Shown here piece by piece: positions 18,469 through 28,155 of a stretch of 64,000 bases of DNA. Every line of letters starts with the position of its first letter. The first letter of the stretch is position 1. The notes beneath the pieces were generated by a model that worked only from the letters and a program-made list of their open reading frames with translations, had not been told where the DNA came from and ran no database searches. The stretch is taken from the NCBI RefSeq assembly GCF_000633255.1, contig NZ_AYMJ01000008.1:186001-250000 (forward strand), written 5' to 3'. Source of the stretch: Pseudomonas sp. H1h (GTDB lineage: Bacteria > Pseudomonadota > Gammaproteobacteria > Pseudomonadales > Pseudomonadaceae). Position numbers and translations under genes: made by a program.

Positions 18469-19245
18469 TCAGCTACCGCCAAACCAGTTATAGCCCTGAT
18501 CTTCCCAGTAGCCACCGGGATAGGTATTGGTGACGAAAATCGCCTGAATGTGTTTCGGGTTCTTGTAGCCCAGCTTGGTCGGCATGCGCAGCTTCATCGG
18601 GAAGCCATATTGACGCGGCAGTACGGCGCCGTCGTAAGTCAGCGTGAGTAGCGTTTGCGCATGCAGGGCGGTGGGCATGTCGATACTGGTGTAGTAATCG
18701 TCGGCGCATTTGAAGCCGACGTACTTGGCATCGGTGTCGGCGCCAACGCGTTTGAGGAAATCACTGAAGCGTACGCCGCCCCAGCGGCCGATGGCGCTCC
18801 AGCCCTCGACGCAAATGTGCCGGGTGATCTGCTCGGTCTGCGCCATCGCCCGCAGCTCCTCGAGCCGCCAACTGTGCTTGTCAGCAACCAGGCCGGTAAC
18901 TTCCAGACGGTAGCTGTCTTCATCGACGACCGGCGCTTCGTCGATGCCGTAAAAGGCATTGAACGGAAATGGCCGCGTAATCATCGACTCAGGGTAAGTG
19001 GGGGCCATGGCGTTGGGGTTGAACAGCCAGCCCTGGACCCTGTCATTGAAGCGCGACATGGACGACAGGGCCGTTTCAACCTGATCGTTATCGGAGATGT
19101 TGCAGCCGGACAACATGGCCACGCCGCCGAGGGTCAAGCTACGCAACAGGAAGGCGCGCCTTGAACGATCTTCGATTTGCCGCGAAATGATGTTCCGTGC
19201 GTCCTGCAGAATGGCCGATTTATCCAACGCTGGGCGCTTGCTCAT
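18469..19245 (-). CDS. Molybdopterin-dependent oxidoreductase, sulfite oxidase-like (Tat-exported)
   Basis: This protein of 258 residues belongs to the sulfite oxidase/MsrP superfamily and is likely periplasmic. A twin-arginine signal is seen (SRRAFLLRSLTLGGVAML). The molybdenum-binding cysteine is in RHICVEGWSAIGRWGGVRFS, and the C-terminus FPMKLRMPTKLGYKNPKHIQ is typical. It is shorter than MsrP (about 330 residues), so a methionine sulfoxide substrate should not be assumed. The start is the ATG that overlaps the cytochrome stop codon (ATGA); the longer frame runs back into the cytochrome gene. The overlap shows co-translation with its membrane electron partner. Confidence 0.9.
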   Translation of the reverse strand: MSKRPALDKSAILQDARNIISRQIEDRSRRAFLLRSLTLGGVAMLSGCNISDNDQVETALSSMSRFNDRVQGWLFNPNAMAPTYPESMITRPFPFNAFYGIDEAPVVDEDSYRLEVTGLVADKHSWRLEELRAMAQTEQITRHICVEGWSAIGRWGGVRFSDFLKRVGADTDAKYVGFKCADDYYTSIDMPTALHAQTLLTLTYDGAVLPRQYGFPMKLRMPTKLGYKNPKHIQAIFVTNTYPGGYWEDQGYNWFGGS

Positions 19246-19871
19246 ACACGCTCCTTGTGGCCGACAATCATGGCCCATAACGTCTTTGGCACCAGTGCGA
19301 CCATCAGCAGATGCACGGCAATAAACGCCACCAACAGAGACATGGCAATGAAGTGCACATGCCGCGCACTGTCGTAGCCGCCGAGCAGTTCGCGCAGCAA
19401 CGGAAACTGCACTGACTTCCACAAGACCAACCCGGAAATCACCAGCACCGTCACGTCGAGTATCACAAACAGATACGCCACACGCTGCACGTGGTTGTAA
19501 TGGCTAATATCGTCATGCCCCAGCCGGCCATGCAGCGCAGACCAAAGGTCATGAAAAAAGCCTTTGGGTGATACAGGAAAAAATCGTCGTGACAACCGAC
19601 CGCTAAAAACATTGAAAAGCAGGTAGATAAGGCTGACGACGACCAGCAGCCACATCGCCGCGAAATGCCATTGCAGCGCGCCGCCCAGCCAGCCGCCCAA
19701 GGTGATCGAATTGGGAAAATCGAAGCCATAAAGAGGCGAGGCGTTGTAGATGCGCCATCCACTGGTGACCATGAGCACTATCGCCAAAGCATTCAGCCAA
19801 TGGGCGAGCCTCAACCAGGCAGGATGGCTGTTCTGCGTATCGGAACGGGTAGTTTCAGGTGCAGATGACAT
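19242..19871 (-). CDS. Cytochrome b561-type membrane subunit
   Basis: This membrane cytochrome of about 209 residues has four predicted helices and is expected to pass electrons to the adjacent molybdoenzyme. Heme-ligand histidines are likely in RLAHWLNALAIVLMV, WHFAAMWLLVVVSLIYLLF, YNHVQRVAYLFVILDVTVLV and ARHVHFIAMSLLVAFIAVHL. The start is the ATG preceded by GGAG with 9-base spacing; the longest frame begins at an upstream TTG that overlaps this ribosome site. The 3' end overlaps the oxidoreductase gene by 4 bp. Confidence 0.9.
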   Translation of the reverse strand: MSSAPETTRSDTQNSHPAWLRLAHWLNALAIVLMVTSGWRIYNASPLYGFDFPNSITLGGWLGGALQWHFAAMWLLVVVSLIYLLFNVFSGRLSRRFFPVSPKGFFHDLWSALHGRLGHDDISHYNHVQRVAYLFVILDVTVLVISGLVLWKSVQFPLLRELLGGYDSARHVHFIAMSLLVAFIAVHLLMVALVPKTLWAMIVGHKERV

Positions 19872-20004
19872 TGGAGGAGACTCCAAATCCGAACAACGGC
19901 ATAACCTACTGTCCAGTGTAGACGCTAACCCGAACCACCATGCCTCCCTGCAATGCCATCTCCAGCTAGGCTTGTTAGCTGAGGCGCGAGGTGAGGAGGT
20001 GGTT

Positions 20005-20877
20005 ATGCCAGTGGCGAAAACAGCGCTTGTCCTGGCCGGTGGTGGCAGCCTGGGCGCGGTTCAGGTCGGGATGTTACAGGCGCTGGTTGAGGCTGACGTC
20101 GTATTCGACCTGGTGGTTGGCGCGTCGGTCGGCGCCATTAACGGTGCCTACTTCGCCGCCAGACCGAATGCCAAAGGCGTGAGCGAACTTGCGGACTTCT
20201 GGCGCAGCCTGCGCAAGTCGGATGTGTTCCCTTTCTCTGCGCTCGACACCCTCAAGGGCATTCTGAATCGTCGCGGGCACTTGCTGAGTGCATCCGCCTT
20301 GCACCGTTTAGTGAGCAGATCCCTGCCGGTCAAACGGATCGAAGACACCGAGTTACCACTTTATATCGTCACCACCAATCTGCTCAGCGGTGCCGAGGAG
20401 CTACTATCCAGCGGCAGCGCCGAACAGGCACTGCTCGCCAGCGCGGCGATTCCGCTGGTGTTTCCCAGCGTGCGAGTCGGAGAAAAATTTTTGGTCGACG
20501 GCGGCGTCAGCAGCAACACACCGATCGCCAGTGCGGTGGCATTGGGCGCAACACGGGTTCTGGTGCTGCCCACCGGGTTCGGTTGTGCCTGCCCCTGTCC
20601 GCCCACTGGACTCGTTGCGCTGGCCTTGCACACGCTCAACTTGATGAGCATGCGTCAACTGGTGCGTGACATCGAGCTGTACCGTGCACGTGCAGCCATC
20701 CATGTGGTCCCGCCGCTGTGCCCACTGGACGCTTCAGTGTTCGACTTCAACCAGACAGACCAACTGCTGCAACGGGCTTATCAGTCAACTCAGACCTGGA
20801 TGGAGGAGGGCGGATTGATCCGCGACGGAATACCCGATTCGCTGCTGGCGCATACTCATCATTTTGCTGATGAGTGA
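20005..20877 (+). CDS. Patatin-like phospholipase family protein
   Basis: This is a predicted lipid acyl hydrolase of 290 residues with the Ser-Asp dyad of patatins. The oxyanion loop is LVLAGGGSLGAVQVGML, the nucleophile elbow is VGASVGAING (G-x-S-x-G), and the aspartate lies in FLVDGGVSSNTPI (D-G-G). No signal peptide is seen, so it is probably cytosolic, like the RssA/YchK group. The start is the ATG with GAGGAGGT 5 bases upstream; the longest frame starts much earlier and overlaps the cytochrome gene. It stands alone. Confidence 0.92.
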   Translation: MPVAKTALVLAGGGSLGAVQVGMLQALVEADVVFDLVVGASVGAINGAYFAARPNAKGVSELADFWRSLRKSDVFPFSALDTLKGILNRRGHLLSASALHRLVSRSLPVKRIEDTELPLYIVTTNLLSGAEELLSSGSAEQALLASAAIPLVFPSVRVGEKFLVDGGVSSNTPIASAVALGATRVLVLPTGFGCACPCPPTGLVALALHTLNLMSMRQLVRDIELYRARAAIHVVPPLCPLDASVFDFNQTDQLLQRAYQSTQTWMEEGGLIRDGIPDSLLAHTHHFADE

Positions 20878-20943
20878 TCTCGGAATCACCCAGCGACCGT
20901 CGTCGCGAGGTGTTCGCCAATAAAGAGGCGTTGGCTGCTGATG

Positions 20944-20968
20944 ACTGCATTCCCGTCGGGAATGCAGT
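20944..20968. terminator. Perfect hairpin between convergent genes
   Basis: ACTGCATTCCC and GGGAATGCAGT form an 11-bp perfect stem with a 3-base loop between the ends of the patatin and aminotransferase genes. No T-run follows on either strand, so termination is only a guess from its position. Confidence 0.45.
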
Positions 20969-20995
20969 ACATGAAATCGACCGAGGCAAGATGAG

Positions 20996-22129
20996 TTAGT
21001 CAGCCATCACTTCGTCGAGTGCCTGCTCAAGCAGGCTGACCGTACGTTCGATATTCTGCAGCTTCTCGAGTCCGAACAGCCCGATGCGGAAAGTCTGGAA
21101 GTCGGCCGGTTCGTCGCATTGCAGCGGTACTCCGGCGGCGATCTGCAGGCCGTGCTCGGCAAATTTCTTGCCGTTCTTGATGTCGCGATCCTCGGTGTAG
21201 CTCACCACGACGCCGGGAGCCTGAAAACCGGCAGCAGCCACGCTTTTGAAGCCTTTGCCGGTCAACAGGGCGCGTACATGATCACCCAGCGCCTGTTGTT
21301 CGTCGCGGATCTTGTCGAAACCGTAGGCTTGCGTCTCTTTCATCACATCGTTGAACCGCGCGAGGGAATCGCTGGGCATGGTCGCGTGGTAGGCATGGCC
21401 GCCCTGTTCGTAGGCCTGCATGATCTGCAGCCACTTTTTCAGGTCGCAGGCGAAGCTGCTGCTTTGCGTCTGTTCGATGCGTTCGAGGGCCCGCGCACTG
21501 AACATCACCAGGGCGCAGCAAGGGGAGGCGCTCCAGCCTTTCTGCGGCGCGCTGATCAGCAGGTCGATTGCGCATTTGTGCATATCAACCCAAATCGTGC
21601 CCGAGGCGATGCAGTCCAGCACAAACAGACCGCCCACCGCATGCACGGCGTCGCCAACCGCCCGCAAGTACTCGTCGGGCAGGATGATCCCGGATGAAGT
21701 TTCAACGTGGGGCGCGAAGACTATCTGAGGCTTATGTGCCGCAATGGCTGCCAGCACTTCGTCCAGAGGAGGCGGGGCATAGGCCGCGTGGCGATCGGTG
21801 TCGACCGGTCGGGCCTTGAGCACCGTGGTGGCCGCCGGAATGTTGCCCATCTCAAGGATCTGGCTCCAGCGATAACTGAACCAGCCGTTACGTATCACCA
21901 GGCATGGCTGGCCGGTGGCGAACTGCCGCGCCACCGCTTCCATGCCGAAAGTGCCGCTGCCCGGGACCACCGCAACCGCTTCGGCGTTGTAGACCTGTTT
22001 CAGGGTCTTGGAAATGTTCTTCATCACGCCTTGGAAGGATTGCGACATGTGGTTGAGCGAGCGGTCGGTGTAGACCACCGAGTACTCGACCAGTCCCTCA
22101 GGATCGATACCGGGATAGAGCTTTGACAT
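20996..22129 (-). CDS. Class V aminotransferase (alanine-glyoxylate / serine-pyruvate type)
   Basis: This PLP-dependent enzyme of 377 residues has fold-type I class V features. They are AVVPGSGTFGMEAVARQFAT (phosphate cup), FAPHVETSSGIILPDEYLRA, GLFVLDCIASGTIWVDMHKC (Asp pairing with the pyridine nitrogen) and LLISAPQKGWSASPC with the Schiff-base lysine. It probably transfers an amino group between alanine or serine and glyoxylate or pyruvate; 2-aminoethylphosphonate is another possibility. The start is the ATG of MSKLYPGIDPEG, which has AAGGAG upstream. It forms no obvious operon. Confidence 0.9.
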   Translation of the reverse strand: MSKLYPGIDPEGLVEYSVVYTDRSLNHMSQSFQGVMKNISKTLKQVYNAEAVAVVPGSGTFGMEAVARQFATGQPCLVIRNGWFSYRWSQILEMGNIPAATTVLKARPVDTDRHAAYAPPPLDEVLAAIAAHKPQIVFAPHVETSSGIILPDEYLRAVGDAVHAVGGLFVLDCIASGTIWVDMHKCAIDLLISAPQKGWSASPCCALVMFSARALERIEQTQSSSFACDLKKWLQIMQAYEQGGHAYHATMPSDSLARFNDVMKETQAYGFDKIRDEQQALGDHVRALLTGKGFKSVAAAGFQAPGVVVSYTEDRDIKNGKKFAEHGLQIAAGVPLQCDEPADFQTFRIGLFGLEKLQNIERTVSLLEQALDEVMAD

Positions 22130-22347
22130 GGCGGAACTCCTTTGGCAGAGATGTAGTGGTATCGACCCTGCCTCAAGCCGTGGCAAATGACAAGGTTGCC
22201 CGGCTGGTCAGCACTTGCGTTCAATCACAGCGGCACAAGACGAGAAGGGAACAGTGATGCACAATCATTCTCCAGCCGGATCAATGTGTTTATCGACTTT
22301 CTGATCGAGACGCTCGGTCCGGCGGCCACAACCAAGCGATGTGAACA

Positions 22348-22959
22348 ATGAATCGTCCGCTGTTTGTTTCTCTCGATGGGCCCAAGGGCACCGGTAAAAC
22401 CACACTGCTGGAGGCGGTTACAAAGACACTGAGGGCAGCCAACAAGAAAGTCATCAGGCTTTGCGAGAGAAAAAGCGATCCTTTTCGGGGTGAAACCATG
22501 GCCCTGATAAACACGCTTGCCAGAAATCCTTCGGCGGATCTGGAATGGGCTGTGTGCCAGCGCCTGGCTGATAGCCGTCGCTGGATCTCCCGTCACGTAC
22601 TGACGAAGCAACCGTTGGACAGCATTGTCCTGATCGATCGCTGGTATCCGTCTGATGCCGCGTTTCGCCAAACCATCCCGTTTGCCGAGATTCTCCAGTT
22701 GAACCTGGACCGAGACGTGCGAGTGCCGGACCTGCATGTCGGCGTCGTTACTGATCCGGATATTTCATGGGCAAGGGCTGCGGCGCGATCTCGAGGATTA
22801 GGCGGCACTGTGATCCAACAGCATGCAGAACATGTGGCGTGTACGGTGATGTTCGAGCAAGCGGTCAAGGAACATGGTTGGGTTCTATGCCGTAACGAGG
22901 GAACGATTGAAGACGCTACGATGCAGGTGGTTTCTGAGATCTACAGGGTGCTGGTGTGA
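22348..22959 (+). CDS. P-loop nucleotide kinase, thymidylate kinase-like
   Basis: This P-loop protein of 203 residues has Walker A SLDGPKGTGKTTLLEAV and the DRW variant of the thymidylate-kinase DR(Y/F/H) motif in VLIDRWYPSDAAFRQ. A lid-like arginine cluster follows in SWARAAARSRGLGG. It is unlikely to be the housekeeping Tmk, because sequence outside the motifs differs. It may phosphorylate a nucleotide or other small molecule. It lies at the left edge of the accessory region, so it may be either the last core gene or the first cargo gene. Confidence 0.75.
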   Translation: MNRPLFVSLDGPKGTGKTTLLEAVTKTLRAANKKVIRLCERKSDPFRGETMALINTLARNPSADLEWAVCQRLADSRRWISRHVLTKQPLDSIVLIDRWYPSDAAFRQTIPFAEILQLNLDRDVRVPDLHVGVVTDPDISWARAAARSRGLGGTVIQQHAEHVACTVMFEQAVKEHGWVLCRNEGTIEDATMQVVSEIYRVLV

Positions 22960-23277
22960 TCGTTGGAATGGAGACAAGTGTCGTCGGTGATCTTCTGAAT
23001 TGAGAATTCACCAACGTTAGAACGGGGGTTATAGGTTATTTAGGTTCACTAGATATGAGAAGCTTTTGCATTAGTTTTGAGAGTTAGCTCCAAACGAGTC
23101 TTCAGAATCGAGGCGTAGCGCTGGCAATAGGTCGGATAGCTGATGCGCTACCGCGCTTCAGGTTCATCCAAGCGTGTATAAATCGGCAGAGCAGTGCTGG
23201 CTTTTTGCTAGTGAGCGGTGCGGCTGTGCGCTAGAGTGGCGGTGCCGTTGTCACCTTCAAAAGGATGTGTTTGATTC
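22960..23277. other. Left boundary of the accessory region, no gene seen
   Basis: These 318 bases hold no convincing gene, tRNA or integrase target on either strand. Composition turns more AT-rich (22990-23090) and the genes that follow are of the defence-island type. The ribosome site AAGGATG of the next gene is at its end. Confidence 0.5.
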
Positions 23278-24945
23278 ATGCGCGCCGCTTCGTCCATCGC
23301 CAAAGACAATTTCAAACTCGTTGAATCGACCCTCAAGGATGCCACTGAAGAGATGGCATTAGCCGTGCGACAAGCACAGGACAGACGTGATCGATTGCCG
23401 CTGGTGCAATCCACGACTGAGGTCACCGCACTCGACAATTACCTGCGGCCAGCCACGCAAGCGATGCAGCGGGCCGAACAACACCTTCTGGCCATCGAGG
23501 CTGAAAGCCGTTGGGGCAAGCCCATCGCGAAGTTTCAGGCTAAGAGGGTGGTTGCTGCGGCTGCGCAGTTTCTGGCCGAGCAGCAAGGCATCGCCGCGAG
23601 TGTCAGCGAAACGGCGCTTCGCGCGCGACAGGTCGCTATGCACAATGACCACGTTGCCGAAGTGGCGCGGCAGCGCCAGCAACTCGGTCAGACGATTGAT
23701 CATGGTACACAGTGGCTGACGTCGAGCAGAAATCTACAAGCACAGTTGAGCCTGTTGAAACAGACGCTGTGGCGCCATGGCTGGGTTAGCGCTAACACCG
23801 CGGCGGTGCTTGAGCAAATGCATCATCAACTGGTGCAACACGACGTCTTTACGGCGTTCGAGGAAGGCAAAAAGCTGATTTTTCAGGTGATGCCTGCCCC
23901 GCAGACACTCGCAGAATGGGGGGGAGAAGCCCAAAGCTTTCTGAAGCAAGCGCGCAGCGAAGGCGCGGTAGGGTTCACGGCATTGGCCTCTTTCGGCGCC
24001 ATCGTGAGCGATGCCACAGCGCTGGTACTGGCAGGTTGCACCTCGTCTGTTCGAAAAGCCGTGCTGCAAGACCAGGAACCGGTGGATCGCTGGTACCACC
24101 TAGCGGACCAATTAACCCGCCCTGAACAGGTCGTGCACTGGCTGCAATGGGCGGTGTACTGGGCCTGTTTTCAAACCGCTCAACGGTTTGCCAAGGACAT
24201 GTCACTGGCCGAGGCGCACGAGGAGCATTCTACAGGCGCCTTTCTGCACAGCTTCCGCTCGGAAGTTGAGCGATGGGCGGGTCCGAAGATCGACGCCATG
24301 GGTTTTCCGCAGGTGACGTCTTTCATGGGAACGCTGGCGTTGGGTGGAACTGCGGCCGAAGCCCGCCTGGGGGCGGATTTCGGCATTATCGTGGAAATTA
24401 ATGTCGGCGGGCTGGTAGTGCGTAAGGTCGCCTTGGTACAGGGCAAGGTCAGCAAAAACGGTATAGCGGACATTGGCAGCCCACCCAGCGGCCCGCTAAA
24501 GCTCACCCAGTTACAAAAACTGAATGACCCTCAGCGAGACTTTTATGTGTTTTACCACCGTGGATTGCGCCAAGCGAGTGTCCCCTGGCCGACGCTGAAC
24601 CGTGTGAGCACATTGGTCTCGCCGGCCACTGATTTCAAAGCTGGGTCCATCAAGGTTCCGACCCGCGAACGCGGTTGGGACTGGCCCGCTTTCATTGCTT
24701 TTGGTTTGTGCAGCGATACCAGTGGTGTAGGGCGCCTGCTCAAAGACGATGAAGACGCTCTGGATGTTCTGAGCGGTGGCCATCGCCAGCTTCTCCCCAG
24801 TCGACTGATCGTGGTAGCAGCGGGGGGCGGGGACTACAGCCTGGATCTTCAGCAGCGAGTACATCAGCATTACGCCGATCTTGGTACCAACTATCAACGC
24901 GCCATGGAGAAGGATGACGGGCCTGAAATGAGAGGGCCAAGCTGA
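23278..24945 (+). CDS. Unknown protein with C-terminal PD-(D/E)XK-like nuclease domain (system component A)
   Basis: This is a protein of 555 residues not recognised as a named family. Residues 1-250 are largely helical, with coiled-coil-like stretches. From about residue 320 a restriction-endonuclease-like core can be read. Acidic residues are in FRSEVERW (E329/E331). GADFGIIVEI follows with D367, then VALVQGK with Q388 and K390, and then QLQKLNDPQRDFYVFYH. The D...Q-x-K spacing is that of PD-(D/E)XK nucleases with the QxK variant. The gene 126 bp downstream carries the same motif series, so the two are probably related partners. An ATG start with AAGGATG upstream was used. A role in defence is inferred from context only. 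Confidence 0.7.
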   Translation: MRAASSIAKDNFKLVESTLKDATEEMALAVRQAQDRRDRLPLVQSTTEVTALDNYLRPATQAMQRAEQHLLAIEAESRWGKPIAKFQAKRVVAAAAQFLAEQQGIAASVSETALRARQVAMHNDHVAEVARQRQQLGQTIDHGTQWLTSSRNLQAQLSLLKQTLWRHGWVSANTAAVLEQMHHQLVQHDVFTAFEEGKKLIFQVMPAPQTLAEWGGEAQSFLKQARSEGAVGFTALASFGAIVSDATALVLAGCTSSVRKAVLQDQEPVDRWYHLADQLTRPEQVVHWLQWAVYWACFQTAQRFAKDMSLAEAHEEHSTGAFLHSFRSEVERWAGPKIDAMGFPQVTSFMGTLALGGTAAEARLGADFGIIVEINVGGLVVRKVALVQGKVSKNGIADIGSPPSGPLKLTQLQKLNDPQRDFYVFYHRGLRQASVPWPTLNRVSTLVSPATDFKAGSIKVPTRERGWDWPAFIAFGLCSDTSGVGRLLKDDEDALDVLSGGHRQLLPSRLIVVAAGGGDYSLDLQQRVHQHYADLGTNYQRAMEKDDGPEMRGPS

Positions 24946-25071
24946 CAGTTTGGGCTCACACGGAGCATACCCGACTGATTTCAGACTCATTAAACCGCCG
25001 GACTTGGGCGATCAGGGGCGAACCTGAGCATCTCAACCGGCAGACGCCACCGCGGGAACAGGGAGAGCGCC

Positions 25072-27180
25072 TTGGGCGTGAAGATCAGCTTCGACAATGA
25101 ATTGGCCGTTGCCAGCATCCCGCTGGCCGGTTGGGCTCCGCCGCTGGTCGAGCACCTGGCACGTTACTTTGATGTGCGCGAGGGCATACTTCGGCTGGAT
25201 TATGCTCACTTGTCTGCCGAGAACACCCGCGTTGAGTGGGATTGGCTGGTAACGTCGACCACCGAACGCGAGAACTTTACGGTCAAGTTCGATCACGCTG
25301 CACGGCAGGGTGCCATAACACTGACCCTTGCCATCCTCGGGCACGGCTCCACCGGGATCCAAGGTTCATCGTCCATCTTGGACAAGGATGCCTACGGGGG
25401 GGCAGGAGCGGCCTTCAGGATGGACGCGCTTGAAGTCGAATCTCGGGCCTTGCGCGAAATTATCACGGCGGCGATCGCGCCCCGTGAGATATGGGTGCGT
25501 TGGCTGCTTGATGCTCAATCCTCTGATCGGTCTCGGTTTTTGGACGATCGGGAGATCATGGCGGCCCTGGTGGCCAGTGTATCGGCGGATGATTGCTTCG
25601 GTGGCCTTCAACTGGTCGCCCCCGGTCAGGGTGAAAATGGCTGGGCTTTCGAGCAACTGGTCGAACAGCATTGGCAGTATATACGCGCCTGTCTGGAGGC
25701 CAGTGTCGATTCAGGCTCCAATGTGCCTGATGTCGTCTTCTTGCTGTATGCGCATTCACCGAAGGTGCAGGCGTCACGATGGGCCTGCGAGCTGGTTCTT
25801 AATCGAGTCGATCCAAGAGCGTTTCCTCGACTGGTCCAGCATTGCCACACGATCGTGGCGGACGACGTGCGCAGTCTGTTCCTGCGCTGGCATTTCCATC
25901 CCCATACAAAAAAGAAAAACGACGTCAGGGAATGCGTCGGCCAAGCCTACTCGACGCTGGCTAGGTTAATGACGGACGCCATGCCTTCGGACCTTGCGCT
26001 TGCCGCAGTTTGGCACGAGGTCGGAGACCCGCCGCGCGCCGGACAGCAAAGCGTTGCCGCAAGCCTCAAAGAGTTGCCATCCGGGGGGTGGGACCGCGAG
26101 GCGTTGTGGAGCCAACTGGGACCTGCCGCTCGCGAGGCCTGGCGACAGGATCTTTTCGACCAAGTGACGGGGGAGCCGGAGCTGGCTAAAGGTTTGCTCC
26201 ATTTTGCCTGCCTTTGGCTCGAGCAGACGGCGTTCGGAGAAATCGAGCCGGTGCTTCTGCGATTGATGGATGACGAGGAACACCTGGCTTTTGCGGACTG
26301 GCTCGCCAGCGCCGATCCGAGGCAGTTGCAATTGAGGGCGAAGGGGCTGATACGGTCCAAGCAGGGGGCACTGGATCTGGACGGTCCAGTGGATCAAAGC
26401 GAGGACGCCACTGCGCTGCCCAGTGTCGGCGCCCGAACCTGGTTAGGCGACCCGTCCGTGGAGCGCGTCATCCATAGGGCGCTCAGCCAGATCGAGGAAA
26501 AGTTTTGCCGCGAGTATTCGGCGAGTTGGGGAGAGGACGAGGAAGCTCATACTGCGCGCCTCCTGACCCTGACCCAGGAGGCCGCTAGCAACGCCAGCCG
26601 CCAGTTGCGCCAGCTCTCGTCCACGACGCGGGCGACGTACCCGACCCTGTCGGTGACGGTGCGTCAGCCCAGCAAGCGGGAAGAAGGGGCTAGCACGGCT
26701 GCCGGTGTCCCTCTGGCGGCGGACGTGCTGTTCCTGACCCGTATTGTCGACGAGGACAAAACGGTGATCCAGCGGGCCACTCTTGTGCAAGTGAAAAAGC
26801 GCAGCGGCACTGGGTCGGGGAAGGCTTTCAGTTCGACGATAGGCATCGACCTGCGGCAATGCGAGGACATGCTCACTCAGTCAGAGCACGCCTATTACCT
26901 CTTTGCGACACCGGTTTCGCTGCGCCCAACGCTCTGGGTTGCCCCGGCCCGGCTGGTCAGAAACTTGACCCAACTGCACACGAGCAAAGCCTCGATCGTG
27001 GCGATGCAGGTGCGAGACGCTAGCTGCTCCTATGCGGATTTCTTCCTGCACGAACTGGTCGGTCTGTGGGCAGGCGACGAACTGGAGGGCATCGTCGCCG
27101 TCGCCAATGGTGATCCCCGACTTGGAAGAACGCCTCGCCACATCGTCGACATCGAGGTTCGCCGCCAACCGAATGGATAG
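25072..27180 (+). CDS. Large unknown protein with C-terminal PD-(D/E)XK-like nuclease domain (system component B)
   Basis: This is a protein of 702 residues with no family I recognise in its first 450 residues, which look globular and helical. The C-terminal part repeats the motif series of the preceding gene: AADVLF with D551, ATLVQVKKRSG with Q573 and K575, then QCEDMLTQSEHAYYLFATP. This is again a PD-(D/E)XK-like core with Q-x-K. The best start is a TTG with GGGAG six bases upstream; a GTG two codons later is possible, and no ATG fits. The N-terminal half may recognise a trigger or target and the C-terminal half cut nucleic acid, but this is inference. Confidence 0.7.
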   Translation: MGVKISFDNELAVASIPLAGWAPPLVEHLARYFDVREGILRLDYAHLSAENTRVEWDWLVTSTTERENFTVKFDHAARQGAITLTLAILGHGSTGIQGSSSILDKDAYGGAGAAFRMDALEVESRALREIITAAIAPREIWVRWLLDAQSSDRSRFLDDREIMAALVASVSADDCFGGLQLVAPGQGENGWAFEQLVEQHWQYIRACLEASVDSGSNVPDVVFLLYAHSPKVQASRWACELVLNRVDPRAFPRLVQHCHTIVADDVRSLFLRWHFHPHTKKKNDVRECVGQAYSTLARLMTDAMPSDLALAAVWHEVGDPPRAGQQSVAASLKELPSGGWDREALWSQLGPAAREAWRQDLFDQVTGEPELAKGLLHFACLWLEQTAFGEIEPVLLRLMDDEEHLAFADWLASADPRQLQLRAKGLIRSKQGALDLDGPVDQSEDATALPSVGARTWLGDPSVERVIHRALSQIEEKFCREYSASWGEDEEAHTARLLTLTQEAASNASRQLRQLSSTTRATYPTLSVTVRQPSKREEGASTAAGVPLAADVLFLTRIVDEDKTVIQRATLVQVKKRSGTGSGKAFSSTIGIDLRQCEDMLTQSEHAYYLFATPVSLRPTLWVAPARLVRNLTQLHTSKASIVAMQVRDASCSYADFFLHELVGLWAGDELEGIVAVANGDPRLGRTPRHIVDIEVRRQPNG

Positions 27181-28155
27181 GCCCGGCAGTGAGCCGTAGT
27201 GCCATTACATTCCGCCCCGACTCCCATAGGCCGAAAAGAACGCGGGTTGGTGATGGAAATATCCATTTGTCACAATATTCATTTTGGAGCCACCGTCGCT
27301 AAGCACTGTGTACTGAGCTCTTGATGAAGGAAATAACATACCAAACTGAGCTCACGCGAGCGAGTGTCCGTGCTCGGTTGCACTGCAATCAGACGCCCGC
27401 TGCTTGTTGAATATCTTGTGATTGGCGCTGCTGGCGGTGAGGCGGCCTTAAGGATGCTCGAACTGTCGATGAAGAGTCGCCCCAATTAAGCCTTCTCCGG
27501 GCATTAAAAAATGCTAAAGCACTTTTCCGTTCTGGGCTCCGTGGACGACTGCTTTCGGCCAATAGCTGCCATTCCGGACAGGCGGCAATCGACCCAAAGC
27601 GGACAGTCGCGACTTGCAGTAGTTAACCAAAAGCGGACTTTGCGAATACTTTAAATAAATCTGTGCCCTTATCGCTGTTTCGACATCGACGCTCGAACGG
27701 TTAGCAAACTGCCTAGGGCGCACCTGCTCGTCGTGTTTACGCAGCGCCTCGGTATCGAGCTTAGCCGTCCGGGCATTGACACGTTGATTTGCCTCCATCT
27801 GCTCAGCTACGTGATATAGCCACCGACGGCATTCCTGCCCCGACGAGCATCGCCCTCTCCAGGTAACGATATTCCCAGCCTTGCAATGAACTCTCGAAGG
27901 CCTGTCACTAGATCTGGCTTCATCCCATCACCTTCTCCATGGCAAAAGTGAATTCGCGTCCTTCACGCATTATTCGTTTTTTTGAGAGTTCTACTAGACA
28001 ACCATCATTCACCCATCTAGCTTCTAGGTAGTGGCTTTTTGCCAAAAAAACAAAATTTGCTACAAAGTCATTTTATCAATCGAATTAAGTGCCTCAATTT
28101 CAGATGATAGAGGCATTTCACCAAGCTGGATTTTTTTGTATTTGAGGAGCGAAGA
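27181..28155. other. Long non-coding stretch between cargo modules
   Basis: About 970 bases with no convincing gene. Frames of 60-95 codons exist on both strands but lack ribosome sites and overlap a dispersed repeat at 27547-27613. GC content drops sharply from about 27900 onward, marking the change to the AT-rich module that follows. A weak promoter-like AT-rich stretch lies at 28030-28140. Confidence 0.5.
27547..27613. repeat. Dispersed repeat, copy 1
   Basis: GACTGCTTTCGGCCAATAG opens the element, and GGCGGCAATCGACCCAAAGC then GGACAGTC closes it as an imperfect inverted match. Related copies are at 32877, 33601, 34128, 48250 and 49262. All lie between cargo genes of the accessory region. 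Confidence 0.6.

Noticed and set aside
18469..19422. The longer frame for the molybdopterin oxidoreductase (317 codons)
   Set aside because: The extra 59 codons run back into the cytochrome gene. The ATGA overlap start gives the proper twin-arginine signal.
22960..23277. Left attachment site matching the tRNA-Ser fragment
   Set aside because: I looked for the GAGTTCGAATCTCTCC sequence in either orientation at the left boundary and did not find it.
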